A stretch of DNA of 64,000 nt from Amblyornis subalaris (Eukaryota; Chordata; Aves; Passeriformes; Ptilonorhynchidae): NCBI GenBank assembly GCA_018881555.1, contig JACAXG010000064.1, positions 1,488,001-1,552,000 on the forward strand, in the 5' to 3' direction. Shown piece after piece: positions 25,078 through 39,600 of the stretch (positions are counted from its first letter, which is position 1; every line of letters begins with the position of its first letter). The position numbers were made by a program, and so were the translations under genes. The notes beneath the pieces are model-generated. The model did not search any database and was not told the origin of the DNA. It was given only the letters and a program-made list of their open reading frames with translations.

Positions 25078-28000
25078 CCTGCCCTGACTCTGAAGCAGAA
25101 TGGTACAAAGAGAGAATAAATGCAAGGAAAGATGCTGATGAACAAATCACACACATACACACACACTTCCAAGGGGAAATTTCTCTATGTGGAAACCAAC
25201 TAGTCAGCCTGGTTCTCCCAGTAATGGCTAAGAACATGCTGGGTGCTATAAAGAAGCACTGAATGTAGATACTGAATGTATTTCCTCACCGAAACCTGTT
25301 CATTTCACTGTGCCAAGAGTGAAGGTACAAATGCTGGCAGACACTTTCTCACTAAAGGAACACACCTGTGAGAGGTGGATAAAACCAAGTCGTAGGCATA
25401 ATAAAGAACATGTCTCCAGCATAAAAACCCCAAATGTCATTAAAACATAAATGAAATAACATTTAAATCCAGTCACAATCCAGAAAGAACATTGGGAAAA
25501 AACAGAAACAAGTGCTAAAGAAGCGACTCCCCGGTTCAGACTGACACCTCTGACCAACACTCCTGCTCATTCTCAAGCAGGTCACTTCTCACTTCTGAGA
25601 GAGCGAGCATAGCACTTTCTTTAATTCCTACACACCACCTCTGGCTGCTCCAGACTCAGGAAACAAGTATTATCTTTCAGAATATATTGTGAGTTAAGCA
25701 AATGAGAATTTTAGAAAGCTCTACAACACTGTTAAGGCCTGCAAGTGTGAGGGTGAGACTTCTCCTCCAACCTTCCCACCAAAGCAATGCCACCAAGCCT
25801 GAATAGGCTCATATGGAACAATTTGAAGTCCCTGGATAACACCACAAAGTTACCCAGTTTTGTTTTTTCATGCCAAACACTTGTACACTGCCTCACTCTT
25901 CCTCAACACAGCCCATCCCTTCTCTGCTCCTTCTATTTCTACCTTGTCCTTTGTGAGAAAAGAGGGCAAGATTGCACACAAAGTGAGGTCAGGACAGAAA
26001 AAACTTTTTGTTGTTTTCTCTGTTCCTTTACTTTCTAACATTCTATTCCTAATATTCTATTTGCCTTTGTAGAACGTCTCATACTTACAAAATCTCCACC
26101 CAGCATGGCAATGGTTAATCCAGAGCCCATCACCGTGCCTTTGGAATTAAGACTCTATTTTCTTCATGTGCATTACTTTACAATGCACATGTGGATCAAT
26201 GCTGATCTTCACCTCAAATTTTAACAACCCACCTCTACTGCAGGATAAGCCTCTAATCCCTAAAAGCTGATTTTCATGTATGCTACCCTTGATGATCTCT
26301 GGCACACTCCTAATCACCATAATGCCCAGATCCTTTGTGAGCGTGCACAGGCACGACACAATCCCAATGAATTAAGCAGGAGACCACCCCTCAGTGCCTA
26401 AAGGGCCATTTATCTTACCTTGAAACACTCCCAGCTCATGACGGGACCTTCACTTTTATCTCACAGCACACTCATCTCTCTCAAAGAGCTTTTTGTCAGA
26501 GTCCCTTTGGAAGAGTTTTAGGAATCAAGTGAGCAGTATCAATGATTTTCCCTTTTTTCATGAGCTCAGAACATGCTTCAAAAAGCTGCGACAGATGTGC
26601 TTATAACGACACTGCCCTTCATAAAAAAAAAATTTCAACAGTATCCCAACATCTGTACCTTATAATTAACTCTGCAGTTATATTTCTGTTTTTACTACGT
26701 TTGCCAACAGTAAGTGTACAGTAATCGTATTAATTACTCTGCTTCCCCAATGGCAACATAAAACTTGACTTGTCAAAGTTACAAACTTTTAAACCACCAG
26801 AGAATATGAAGATAATATTCTAGACAAAGAAGGAAGAATCACATGCATTCCCCTATGGGCATATGGTCTGACATAGGTCCAAGGCCATCAGCATTACCCA
26901 AGTAAGAATACTCTAGAGTTTCTATTTTACAACACACAGATCCATCCCCCACAAATGGTTTCATGAAGATTCTCAAATCCATTCACTGTTCAAAACAGTC
27001 TCCTGAAGAACCCAGCTCCCTTCACTATGTGTATACTTTTTATTCATAATATTACTGTACTACACTCTGAAGAAAAATTATACTCACACCCTGAAAGATA
27101 AAAATCCTCCTCTGCAATAACTGAAGTACCTTAAAAAGAAATAATGCATCCACCAAATCAGAAAAAATTTATATCATATAAAAGATCTTTGGAGCTGAGT
27201 GATCAGATTTTTACATGAGAGCTCTTTGGAATTCTTGGGTTAAACAACCATTTTTTCAGGAATTCCTCTGAATAGAAGGAATAAACCCAATTAGTGAATT
27301 TTCAGAAGTAGAAGCAAATGAAGAAAGGAGCTTTAAAACAGGAAAGCTTGAATAACTTAATCTATAGATCTATTTATTCAGCACGGACATTAACATATAA
27401 ATATGAGAGACTGAGCACTTCAGATTTTTCAGCTGCTACTTGGGTTGGAAATAGCAGCTCTAGTAGCACAGTCACTTTTAAAATCGGTAAAGTTACTGAG
27501 CTAAATTTATCACTGATTTAATGAGTTTAATATGGAATGTATATTGCAAATTCCTAGACCTTACTATGATGACAAAAACTAACAGAAGAAAAAAAATAAT
27601 TAAATTAGTTTTCAGGAGCTAAGACTTCAGAAATTAAATCTGTCCTATAGTCTAGCTAGAAATGAGTTCTTAGAGTTGCAGAACAGCAACGCTTTCCATT
27701 CTAATGTATCTTCTTTCTTTCCCAGGGCAGGCTCTTTGAAAGCCAATATGCCAAGCAACCAAGCATTCACTCACATTATTAAAATACACAGTCAGCTCTG
27801 CGATAAACTCAGTGTATGTGATTTCCTCAAATGCTTCCCTCAGTACAGGGCATCTGGACTTAGCTCTTCAGTAAACAGAAGAAAATAATTGCAGATATGA
27901 ATCAGACATAGATAGGACACTAAAATTAACTTCCTCTCTTCACAGACCCCATTTTGCCTCAACTCGGCCAGGTGAACACGGCCTGTGCTGGATGGCTCCA

Positions 28001-31000
28001 TGTCCCACCTGCACTGAGGATTCCTGAAGGTTGAGAACACACTTTAAATTCCATGATGTTACCAAAAAACCAGACAAATTTTACCAAGGCAAAGGCCACA
28101 AAGCAAATGAAAGGCGTAACAAAATGTTTTCTCAGAAATACAGATTTATAAAGGCTCATCAGTGACAATTTGAGCAGCACCTGTCAGACCAGTCTGCAGC
28201 AAGTGTTGGTTGCTGATTTCTGAGCATGAGCTCAGACAATACTTGAACCATCACTGTTCTCAAGCTGCCACTGCTGACACATCTGTATTCTTCACAGAGA
28301 TCAATAACGATCTCAAACTAACACATCATCCTACAAAATAACATTAAAAAAAAAAAGGCTTAATTTTAATTTTTGTTGTTACTCTTGATTTTTCTCCCTC
28401 CAACAAACTACATTCTCAAAAGTCAACTGGGGGTCATCACCTTTAGGTCCAGGAACTGACCATTAACAAGAGAATTAATCAGCAGGTAGAGAGATCTTTT
28501 CCTGAGGGAAACCTGACGAATCTAATTCCAAAATCTATGTTGCAAAACCATCTAAAATCATCACCTGCTAATAAACCAGGAGAATTCTCCACTTTCTAAT
28601 AGAAGGAACAGAGTCTCCAAGACACTCAAGAACATTAAATATATTCCTCCACCTTCCACCAGCTTCTTCCACATAAATAAAATTTCAGGAAAAAATTTTC
28701 TCACGTGACCACTTTACTCTCGAGGGATCCCCAGTGGTGAACTGACCTAAAGAAATGCTTAAATTTATAATATTTGTATGAAATGTGTACTTACACATTT
28801 TATATACAAACACAAACATGTACATATCCAAGGAGCGTCTTGAGGATGCTCAAGGAAGGAAGGAAGGAAGGAAGGAAAATACTGGGACCTGATGTTTAAA
28901 CCACTATTTGGATTTTCTTAGGGGTGCTAACTTGATTCCCAACCTAAGTGGTTACCACACACTTAAAAGGATTACAAATGCTTATTTAAAAAACACACTG
29001 AGTCATCTCTGAGAAATTCATAAATATGCAGCAGGAAACTCCCAAACAGTGACTCACAACTTCAGAGGTTTAAAACATAATCGTGAATTTTCCAACTGTT
29101 ACTCATACTCTATTAAATCCTAAGCCAAAACCATCCTTATTCTGTGAATTCCACTTGACCAGCCATTAAGTTCTACAGAAAAAAGAGTAAATGGGAAAAT
29201 ACAACCAAGCTGGGAAGAGTGCTGATTCCTAACAGCTTATATGGGAACACTATTCCATATAACCATAAAACGAATTCTTTTCCTTAGAACTCATGCATGT
29301 GGGGCTTCTGTCTTTATCCTATTTTGAGTGAGTGACTGAGTGAGGAAAACAAACAAGCAAAAAAACCAAAACTCAACTTTGACTATGTTTTCCTACCTAG
29401 AAAGAAGAAAAATGAGACGAATGATCTGAGAACACGCAACAATCTCAATGTTTCTTCATAAAACTCTACTTGTGTGTAACGATTGAAAGTTGCAACTCAA
29501 CAATCCTGACTCACTCCTAGTTAGACAATGCACTGACATCCTCTAGCTACCTATTCCTACAGGATTATGATACTGAGAATTCATGTTTAATGGGTTACTC
29601 TGCTAAATATCACCATAATACTTCTATTTCATCTTTAAATGTATCTTTTTTAATTTTAATACTATTGAAAATGTCTTTATTGCAAACATTGTGATTTCTG
29701 TCAAATTAACAAGAAACACTTATAACTTCATTTTCATAAATCTCAGTAAAATAATGGCTTTCTTTGTTAGAAATCATTTCACCAACTGTACCCACAATAT
29801 AAAAAACACAGAAATGCTTCCATTTATTGCAGCAACACCAGCTAAAAGACAGGAATAATTTTTGGTATGATCCTATTCAATTACACAATAGTCAACAGTC
29901 AAAAGAAACACAGTATTCTATGCTTGAAGTATCTGTATAGAACACTAAATTTTCAGACAAAAAAGAGAGCGGGGAAAAAAGACAGAAGAATTATGACAGA
30001 ATGGTAATTTTACTTTCTAATTCAAATTTATTTAACCAGAATGATGGGTCTTTGCTTCATTTTAAACCAAAGCCATTTTTCTTCTCTTTAATTTGTTTGG
30101 TGGGGTTTTTGTTTGTTTTTTTGGGTTTTTTTTTGACAGGAGTAATTACATTAAATTTAAATTTGCTTCAAAAGTATAATTAGATTGTTTACAAAGTATC
30201 AAAACACATAATTTCATCCATCCAGAATTCCTTCTATGCCCACTCCACTTGATGATTCAATTTCTTATTTATTAAACAATGTGTTCCCTTCTGACTCACA
30301 GACTCGTTCCTTCTAATTGCTGACCAGGAAAAATTATGAACCCTGAGTATGGCATACCTGTGTTCTCTCAGACATTAGCTTTTACTGAACACAGTTACGA
30401 ATTTTATCATTTAAAAGTCAAGAACTGTTTGGCAAAAAATTTGTATGACACTCTCTTTAATAGAAGAAAAATAGTAGCCAAAGGTTGCTTTGAAACTCAA
30501 GCAACAACGAAGCACAAATACTTGACTCCATATTCCTGCATCTAGATGACAAGTGTCACACCCTGCTTAAAAAAAACTAATAAGATTATAAAGAATCAAG
30601 TTGTTCTTGTCCATCTCTAACATCTTAATTTTATCACACCAAATGGTAAACAATCTGTTTGGCAACTTATGATCTATTTTTACCAGGTAGCAGGAGGGTA
30701 ACTTTTTTCCTATTGAAATAAAGACGCATAAGAAATCAGTTTAAATACATAAACATCACAGCTTTAATACAGGAAAAGTGTAAATCACTGCTAAGGTCTC
30801 TGCTTGAGGGTTGATTTGTAATTGTTTGCCTAAAGCAACCTACCTGCATTCAACCCATATCAGAGAAAAAAAGAAGCTAAATGGATTTTAAAAAGGAAAT
30901 TAGCTTTTCCAAAGCAGACAAGAAACCCTAATGAGTTCTGAAAAAATGAAATTTATTAGACTTACATGTAATATTACAAATATTCGATAATACACTTGTG

Positions 31001-31456
31001 CCAAGGTAGCTGCATTAGGCACAAAATGTTAAAAAATCCAAGTTTAAAATACCACAGGATAATATGAACCACAACATTATGATCGGACCTGAAGTCAGCC
31101 AAAACTTTGAAATAGAATCATCTAGACTTCTGTCTCCTAAAATCCTCTCTTTCCATCCACTAGAAGTTATAATTTTGTGAGAACTGGTATAATTTAAAAA
31201 TAAATAAAGAGAAAATTGAACAGAATTTTAAAAGCTTTGTAAGTAAGTCTGTCCTGCCCACTATATTCTTACACACTTTTTCTCAGTTCACTTTGGTGAT
31301 AATCCACCATTGGACTTTATAGGGACATTTTCAGGACGTGGTTTGTCTGGATCAGGAAGATGTTTTCGTGGTCAATCTCCTTCTTATTTATTGTCTCTGT
31401 TTACATTGTGGAGTGGTCTTGAAGCATCAAACTCCATCATTTCAGGGTGAATTATG
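25078..31456 (-). other. Intronic stretch, no gene recognised
   Basis: Intron sequence with short simple repeats: a CA run near 25148-25166, an AAGG microsatellite at 28852-28876 and a T/G-rich tract at about 30096-30135. Nothing else is identifiable. Confidence 0.65.
28852..28876. repeat. (AAGG)n microsatellite
   Basis: About six perfect tetranucleotide units. Confidence 0.9.
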
Positions 31457-32011
31457 AGGGCTGCATTAGGAGCACCACCAGCAGGTCAAGGGTGATCTTT
31501 CCCCTGTGCTCAGCCCTGCTGAGACCCCTCAGGAGCTCTGTGCCCAGTGGCTGGCCTTCCAACTACAGGAGAGACATGGACACACTGGAGCAAATCTGCC
31601 CAGGGTCACAAAGAGGCTGAGGAATTTGAGCACCCATCACGTGAAGAGAGACTGAGAGAGACCGGAGTGTTCTGCCATGGGAAGTGAGAAGGCTCAGGGA
31701 GATCTTATCCATACATGTAAACACCCAATGTGATGGACTAAAGAAGATGGAACCCTACTGGGTCTCAGTGGAAAAATGAGGGGCAATGGGTACAAATGAA
31801 ATACAGAACATTCCCTTTAATCATAAGGAAGAGCTTTATTATTGTCAGCATAAACAAATGCTAGAACTGGCTGTCCAAAGAGCTTATGAAGTGTCCATTC
31901 TTGGAGATACTCAAAATCTGACTGGACATGGCCACGAGAAACCTGCTGTAGCTGGCCATGCTTTGACCAGGTGTGTTGGACCAGACCATCTCCAGAGATC
32001 CCTTCCAAAAG
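31457..32011 (+). mobile_element. CR1 LINE 3' portion, diverged
   Basis: Plus-strand CR1: GGGCTGCATTAGGAGCACCA, the GAGACATGGACACACTGGAG region and an end reading GACCATCTCCAGAGATCCCT. Heavily mutated with internal deletions. Confidence 0.85.
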
Positions 32012-34756
32012 AAAGGATACTGTGACACTAAACGGGAAGGTGCACTCCATCCACTACTTGACATTCAAGTCCATAATACCAGATTAGAGATAGTTTAAAA
32101 TAAAACCCCCCATCCCTCCTCAAAAGCACTGGCAGCACAGACATCCTATCCTCAGCACTCCCTGCTTCACTTTAAAAAATCTGCAGTTTTTTGCCACATT
32201 ACCTACTAGTGTACATCCATTTTGTCATCAGAGAGAGATGATCCAATTCTTGCTATTCCCATGAGTGTCCCTGGCTGCTGAGGTCTAACATCCTGATGGC
32301 AGAGCTTCCATCCTTCCAGCCATTCCTTTTTGCCCCTTTCTCAGTCCTCACCTGCAAAACTTTTCCTTGTGAGCCTTCTGATCTGCTTCCACAGATGGAA
32401 AAACCTCTCCCTCTCCAGGAAGTTCAGAACACGCAGCAGCCAGGACACAGCCAGCAGGGATCTTCCTGCCACCTTCTCTGCCACCCAGGGAAACCCTTGG
32501 GAAGAACACAGCCCGCAGCTACTCTTAGCTGAACACCTTTGAGTTGGCTTGTGTTACACAGGGAAATGGCTGTGCGTTTTTAAGCATTATAATCAACTTC
32601 ACCACTTTAAAAAGTGCTGCAGACAACAGTCTGCACCACTCTAAATATATCCCCAAGTAATAAAAATAAATTATTTGTGGTCTCAGGCACTGAAATATTG
32701 CTTTTGTGCTTGATTGATTGATGGAATCCATGTCCATCACTACTTTGTGCTTCTCTGCACCTTCTCTGTGTGCTTCATTAAAGCACATGTTGAAGTAGAA
32801 GAACTTCCAAGCTTTTCTCAGCAGTCTCCACGTCAGGCTTCAGCCCTCTGCTTCACTGACCTCTGATGTGTTAAAGGAAACATACCAATAAAAATTTTTT
32901 TAAGTTTATTTCTTAATTTTGCTCTACTCTAATTCTTTCCAACTGAATGACATAAATAAAGAGATCCAAGAGTAGGACAAGCAAGTGTTCATGTAAGGTT
33001 ATATAAAAGCATGGCACAGTTAGACAGCATTTCAGTGTGTTTCTCATTTAGTATTTCAGATGCTATAGATAGAAAAATGAGAAGGAAAAGTTATAAGACA
33101 ACTCTTAGAAATTTAAATAAAAATGGGGTTGCTTTTGACATATATAAATTCCACCTTTTCCATTTACAGGATTGCCAGTTGTCTTGAATTTTGTCACAGG
33201 AGACTCCCAGTTTTGATAGGCCTGTCATGTGCCCTGTCAAACAAACTTACAAGATATTGTAAAATATGTAGAGGGAAGTATCTTTCTATTTTGGTGTGGG
33301 GATGACAGCTTTATGAATGATGTCAAGGAAAAATGTTGTTCTAGGGAGCAAATATATGGCAAGTTATTATACACTATGCACCCACTGCCCACATTACTCA
33401 GATGTTTCAGGCCTTGCTCTCCCTTTCTCCTGCTTCAAATTCAAATATTTTACTTTTTTCATAGGCTAGTTAAAAAAAGATAAAGAAAGGCCAACACAAT
33501 ATACAACAGAAGTTTGGTAATTGGAGAGAGACTAATTAGGGGGGTTGACCATTTTCTGTATCATGGAGATTATCATAGAAACTCAAACATGCAAATGTCC
33601 TGTAAGTGCCTGCATGTTTGCACTGATTCTCCGAAAATTGGAACACCATGGTATCTGTACTCTCACATTTTGAAGTGCTGCTTTGAAATGTCTGATGCAA
33701 TAATCAATGCATGAACATATAACTATAAATCAAAAATAAATCCTGGCTTGCAGTATCGGTTCTAATATAAATCCATACCCTAAAAAGGTGTGAATCAGTA
33801 TAATAATGTAAAGAATAGATGCTTTTTACTTCAGATTTTTTGTGTAAGAAGGTCCAGCTATCTCTTAGTACTTGCTAGGATGCATCTGCTTCAAAAATAT
33901 TTAAGGCAGCATGATTTTAATGCTCATTTACTGTTCTTTCTTTCAGTCAAACAAGACTATACAACATGTCCATAGTCTTCCATAGTTGGACACCTGCTCA
34001 CCTACATTTGCTGAGATTCACCACTATAACCTAAAAGTAAAGAGTCTTTATCCTAAGATAAAAATTAACTGATGGAACAGTCTGCAGAGACAAGTTCTGA
34101 GTTTATACTTGTAAGAGCGGCCACACAGAGCAACCAAAACAGGATATCTAAAGAACAGTGCAAGAACACAAAATACCTCTCCACGCACTCTCACAGTCAC
34201 AAATAATATGAGAACCCTTGAAACTGATAGGAGAAATGGGTGTGAATGTCTTTTTCCACACAAAACAAAGCTGAATTCTACGTATGAATAACCCTCACTG
34301 ATCCTCTCTTCTCTGATCCTGTTCAAGCGTTTCTCTGAATCCAGAAAAACTTTCACCATCTCCCGCCTTCAAGTATTTCCTCACATCTTCAAAGAACTCC
34401 AGCATGCCAAGCATATGGACTGTGAAGCACCGACTTCAAAAGCAAAATAAAAGCCTGGTCCCCAGTCTATTGGACACGCTCATGTGTCCACTAATTCTGT
34501 AGTACAATTTCTATCAAAGTGTCCAACAGAGACATCAGGCTTAGCAGTACACTGTGTCCCAGATCTGGAATTCTCGGAGAATACTGGCATCATGTTTGCC
34601 ATCTATCAATCAGTCCACGGGCACAGAGATGGCTGAAAGCAGGAGGTGACAAACTGCAGTTGGCAACTGAACCAGCACAGCCCTTCACAGAGGCACTCGG
34701 GGTACTGCAACAGTAATCTTGTTCACTCCTACCACATTGTTTTCCACATAAAATTT
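32012..34756 (-). other. Intronic stretch, no gene recognised
   Basis: Intron sequence between two CR1 remnants. The segment at about 32280-32540 is a little more GC-rich and could be an old degraded repeat, but I cannot assign it to a family. No coding exon is visible. Confidence 0.6.
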
Positions 34757-34988
34757 CTCAGCCTGGAAAAGAGAAGGCCTCAGGGTGACCTAAGTGCAGC
34801 CTTCAGGTTCCTGAAGTGAGCCTACAAGAAAGATGGAGAGAGACTATTTACGGCAGCATGTAGTGACAGGACAAGGGGGAATGGCTTCAAACGGAGAGTA
34901 GGTTTACATTAAATATTAGGACGAAATTCTTTACTGTGAGAGTGGCAAGACACTGGAACATATTGCCTGCATTCTATGATTTTATGAA
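34757..34988 (+). mobile_element. CR1 LINE fragment with internal deletion
   Basis: CTCAGCCTGGAAAAGAGAAG leads through GTGACAGGACAAGGGGGAAT to TGGAACATATTGCC. It then jumps directly to the tail (ATTCTATGATTTTATG), so the middle of the 3'UTR is deleted. Confidence 0.85.
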
Positions 34989-36186
34989 ATTCAGTGTTAC
35001 TCAGTGGTACGGTTGATCTATTAATCCATTTTGCTTTAAATCTTCTCTGATTTGCAGCAATGTGCCACCTTAAAAAAGATCACTGTGCACTCACTGAAAG
35101 GCCCATCATTGTAGTGCAGAGAAAGTAATTAAAAACCTTAAATTATGTTAACAAAATTTGTAGAATTATGTTCTGCAGTTTATCACTATGCTAAGAGTAT
35201 GTTTGAGGTATGGTACTGACTTCAAAGCTCAAATATCTGCAGACTTGCCTAGAAGTCCTCCTTTTATCCCACAACACAGTGAGCATTCCTCACTTCTGGA
35301 ATACCTGTCCTGCACTCATCTCTAAGCCTGGAACTATGTGACAAGCAATAAATTCAGGATTAACCTAATATATTTTAAGTCATTATTAATGGAACCCACT
35401 AATCTGCCTGTGCTTTTAAGTGGTTGTATCAGTCAAAACATTAGAGATGTGACAGCCAATTCCTGCATGCAAAGTTCCAGGTTGCTGATTTATCCATAGA
35501 TGTGGAATGTTTACTTCAATCAAGCTAAGAAGTTGGTGTCAAATGTTGTAACGTATCGAAAAACCACTCAGAAATGCAGCTTTGTGCTGCTGCAGATACA
35601 CAGCTCCACACGGAGGAGAGCACGAGGAACAGGAGAGAGGACTGCAGTTTGATTTCCTGCGTGATACCTAAAAATCATTATCTTCGAAAGAGAAAAACCT
35701 CTTCCTTGTAAAAAAGCCCAATATTCAAAATATGGGCTGCAAATGTTCTCGCTTCAAATTTTCTGAGTGTTTGAACAGCCAATTACTCAATAAATTCACA
35801 GCTAAACAAACTAAAAATTTGGTTCTGCTCTTAAAACAGCAGTTCCTTTGAATGCTCATGATGGATGGTGTAGTAAGTGTTTTGCACAGCAATGTTTTCA
35901 TGTTTTAATCACACACACACTCAGCACAGCTCTCAGGTGTCTTTTCCTGCACCACCCTCACAAAGGATCCACCTTTATCCACCACTACTTTATCCACAAC
36001 CTGAGAGTCTAAGGAATTTTATCAGGAAGATCTGACAAGTAAATAGACAACAAGGAAGGCAAAAAGGAGCATCTCAGTTTTGGGTGGGCATTATTTCTGG
36101 GCCACGAGGGGTGCAGGAGGAGGAGAAGGGCAGGAGGCGCTGCTGGCCCGGAGCAGGGACCACCCCCCGCAGCCCAGGGATATTTC
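34989..36186 (-). other. Intronic stretch, no gene recognised
   Basis: Single-copy-looking intron, apart from a purine-rich GC patch at about 36100-36186 that directly precedes recognisable CR1 sequence and may be a diverged part of it. Confidence 0.55.
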
Positions 36187-36674
36187 CCAAGGGATTCTGG
36201 CCCTCTGCTCCGCTCCAGTGAGATCCCACCTGGAGTGCTGGGTCCAGGTCTGGGGCTCCCAATATCAGAAGGATGTGGAGCTGCTGGAGCGAGTCCAGAG
36301 GACGCCACAAAGATGCTCTGAGGGCTGGGATGCCTCTGCTATGGAAACAGGCTGGGAGAGCTGGGGTTTTGCAGCCTGGAGAAGAGAAGGGTCCAAAGAA
36401 AACTTAGAGCCCCTTCCAGTGCCTGAAGGGGCTACAAGAAAGCTGGAGAGGGACTTTTGGCACGGGCCTGGAGTGACAGGACGAGGGGAAACGTCTTTAA
36501 ACTGAAAGGGAGCAGGTTTGGATTAGATACAGGAAAAATTCTTGGCTGTGAGGGTGGTGAGGCCCTGGCACAGGTTGCCCAGAGAAGTCGTGAATGCGCC
36601 ATCCCTGGAAGTGTCCAAGGCCAGGCTGGATGGAGCTCCAAGGAACCTGGTTTAGTGGAAGGTGTCCCTGCTCA
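36187..36674 (+). mobile_element. CR1 LINE 3' portion
   Basis: It contains ATTCTGGCCCTCTGCTCCGC, CACCTGGAGTGCTGGGTCCA, TGGAGCTGCTGGAGCGAGTC, GGTGAGGCCCTGGCACAGGT and GGAAGTGTCCAAGGCCAGGC, in CR1 order on the plus strand. The terminal tail is missing. Confidence 0.95.
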
Positions 36675-39600
36675 TAGGACTGTACCAAAAACAAAGGAAC
36701 ATCTTCACAACACTGACATAGGTGGACACTTTACACACCCAATCAAACACCAACCATTGTCCCTTCACTGCTTTACAACAAAAGATTCCCCACAATTATT
36801 CCACTTTCTGGCAATGTACAGTCTTGAGTTTTGCCTGCTTCCATCCTTATCACCATCCATGAGCTTTTACACCTTATTCTCTCTCCATCCTGTTGGTGGG
36901 AGGAAGCCAAGGTCATGCCACAACACTGGAACTGTCTATATAAACATAATTCGAATTTTCTTCTTACTAAACCTCAGACAGATAATTTTCTTCTCTCTTA
37001 AAATGGCCTCACAAAAACCTGCATTCAGTCACTCAGTAGCACTCTAACACGAACGCACTTCTCTCCTCATTTCTTCGTATTTATGAATTCATTTGATGTC
37101 AAAATTTTAAACAATTCTTGGTAGAGTCCAATGTACTTGCTAATAATAAAGTGTATACTGAAATAACCAGAAAAACACAGAAGATCTGATTCAGGATCAT
37201 AACAGGAACTCAAAAAGGCTAATAAATAAAATACAGCATGTAGAAACTTAACAATATATTCTTGTACATGTAAAGACTGTAAAGAACTAAATCTTTCTGG
37301 GTCTCCAACATTATTGCTCATTCCAGTCATTATATCTGTGTAACCCAAAAAAATGAAGCATTCAGCACTTCACGGATGTCAAACTGACAGATTAAAATTA
37401 ACAATAATAATTGCTCTCAATATTTACTTTAAATTGTCTTTCCTAACATATTGCCATTGAATCCTTTATTTTCTGTCCTTTTCAGATGATTTGTTCTCCT
37501 GTTCCAGTCCATGTGTCATCATGGAGAACTGCTGACTTGGTCTAAATGCAAGCAGTTTGTCAGAAACATCATCAAACCTGAGTTAAATATGGGTGGTGAA
37601 CCATAATAAATGTGTCACTTACCTTGTATTGCACCCTCACCAGTTCCAAAAATTAAAGGAATTACTCACAGTTTGTAGTTTTATTAAGTAGAAAACAAAA
37701 TGCAAAGGAGATGAAGTTACAGAAAGATTTTAGAACTGCATTTTGTGTTGTGGAAAAGAAGAATATATAGATTAGAAGTCAGTAACAGGCTAAAGAAAGG
37801 AAATCCTTCATCTTTCAGGAAATAGCACTCTTACTTTGGGACAAGGCACTGGCTTTATATTCCAGAATTTAAATACATTGCCAAAAGCATTATATTTCTG
37901 ATGAGACATAAAACCCGACCGTTTTCACAAGCAGAGAAGTGTTAACTTTCATGTTTTGGACAAATTTCATTTGGACAATTACATTCCAACTAACTACCCC
38001 TGTGATTTCAAATGTCTAAGAGTCACCAAAACAAATGACACCACCTTAGCTCTCAGACCAGAACACGGGGAACTAGAAGGTCACTGAGATAAACAGCAGT
38101 AAATTGGTAGACAGTTTTAAATGTCAGCAAAGCAATTTGTGTAGGATACAAAATGCAGTTGAGAATTAAGCAACATTTTTTAAAATTATGCTGAAAAGTG
38201 TTTGTGATCTTTGGTAAGTCATAGGCACAGGTTGGGGACTGCACTGATTAACCCACAAAACTAAGTTTTAAACAGTGGGTCCTTTATTTACTAACAAAAG
38301 CATTTTTGCTTTTTATAATTTGGCCAAAGAAAGCCCTGTTAACTGTGCATAATCTCTGTTTTCAGACACCAGAGACTGGAATAAGGATAATTCTTCAATA
38401 TTCCTTACAAGGAACACTACAAGCACACAGGAAATACTGGATCAGAGGGAAACAGATGAAGAAGAGAAGGAGGAAAAAATAAAATTCATACAAAATAATG
38501 ACTGACTGAGTGCAAGAATAAAAACATTACCTAAAATAGCCTTGAAAATGGGTAAAGTCAAAGCAACCCCTTGCTTAGAATGTATTAGGCAAGATTAAAA
38601 AAATATAACAAATTCATTTAATTTGTTAGAAGAGTTAAGACTATAATATCAAAGGTAAAATTTCACTCATTAGAAAAGCTTGAGAAGGGTCAGGATAGGA
38701 AGTGGTTTTTTCATATCATTTATATTTTTAATATAGGAACTTTATATGTTTAAATCAACTCCATGCATCAAGCATTGGAATGGAACAAGGGTGTTTTGAT
38801 TGTTTAAAAATGGGGCAAAACAAGGACTTTGGAATAAGGAAAGAAATAGACAAGAAGAAAACAAAATAACTAAATGCTCTTTTTGAAATATGGCAGGAAA
38901 GTTTAGCACTTACACTACAGTTTTTTAAGATAACAGGCATATGATAAGACTATATCTGATAAAGAAGTATAAAAGAAGTACTTCTTTTATGGTGTAAAGA
39001 AGTACGCCAGGAAAATAAGACAATATTTTCTTACTAGATTTATTTACTTGAAATTACTTTCAAGACACATCCTGCATTGCCATCGGCGATATAAAATATC
39101 CTGCTAAAATAAGCTGTCATTCCTCTAAAAAACAGATATAACCACTGAAGCAGCATTTGACTACTTGACATCCAACTACACCCATCTAGCAAACCACAAT
39201 TATTTTGCTGAAAAAGCTTCTGAAGGCCTCTCTGAGGAGTTTATATACTTATCCCAGAGTAGATTTATAGATATTTTGTATATTCTGTAATATTAGGTAT
39301 CATGCTTATCTTTTGGAATAAATGAAAACCTAACGTGGTAATCCAAAAGGTTGGTTTCCTTTAGTAGGGAAGAGCTAATCAGTCTGGCTCTTGATGCACC
39401 TCAAACATTCCTTACTTTTTACTCGTTCACTACATCTGCAAAAGTCTGACAGGTTATTTACAGGAAAGCAGAATGACTCTGTTTGAGGTGCTCACCTTGA
39501 TACCCAGAAAATGACTTCAAAATCAGCCACTCAGCCTCACAGAACTTTAGACTTTGTAAAACAGCTTTGTGTCTGTCAGTGAACTTGGACAAAGGCACAA

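Noticed and set aside
36457..37047. 196-codon open frame
   Set aside because: The first third is CR1 3'UTR and the rest unrelated intron, so it cannot be a real gene.
37618..37665. Possible minus-strand exon ending at GTAAGTGAC
   Set aside because: The donor is good but no acceptor lies nearby and the peptide does not fit TRAPPC9.
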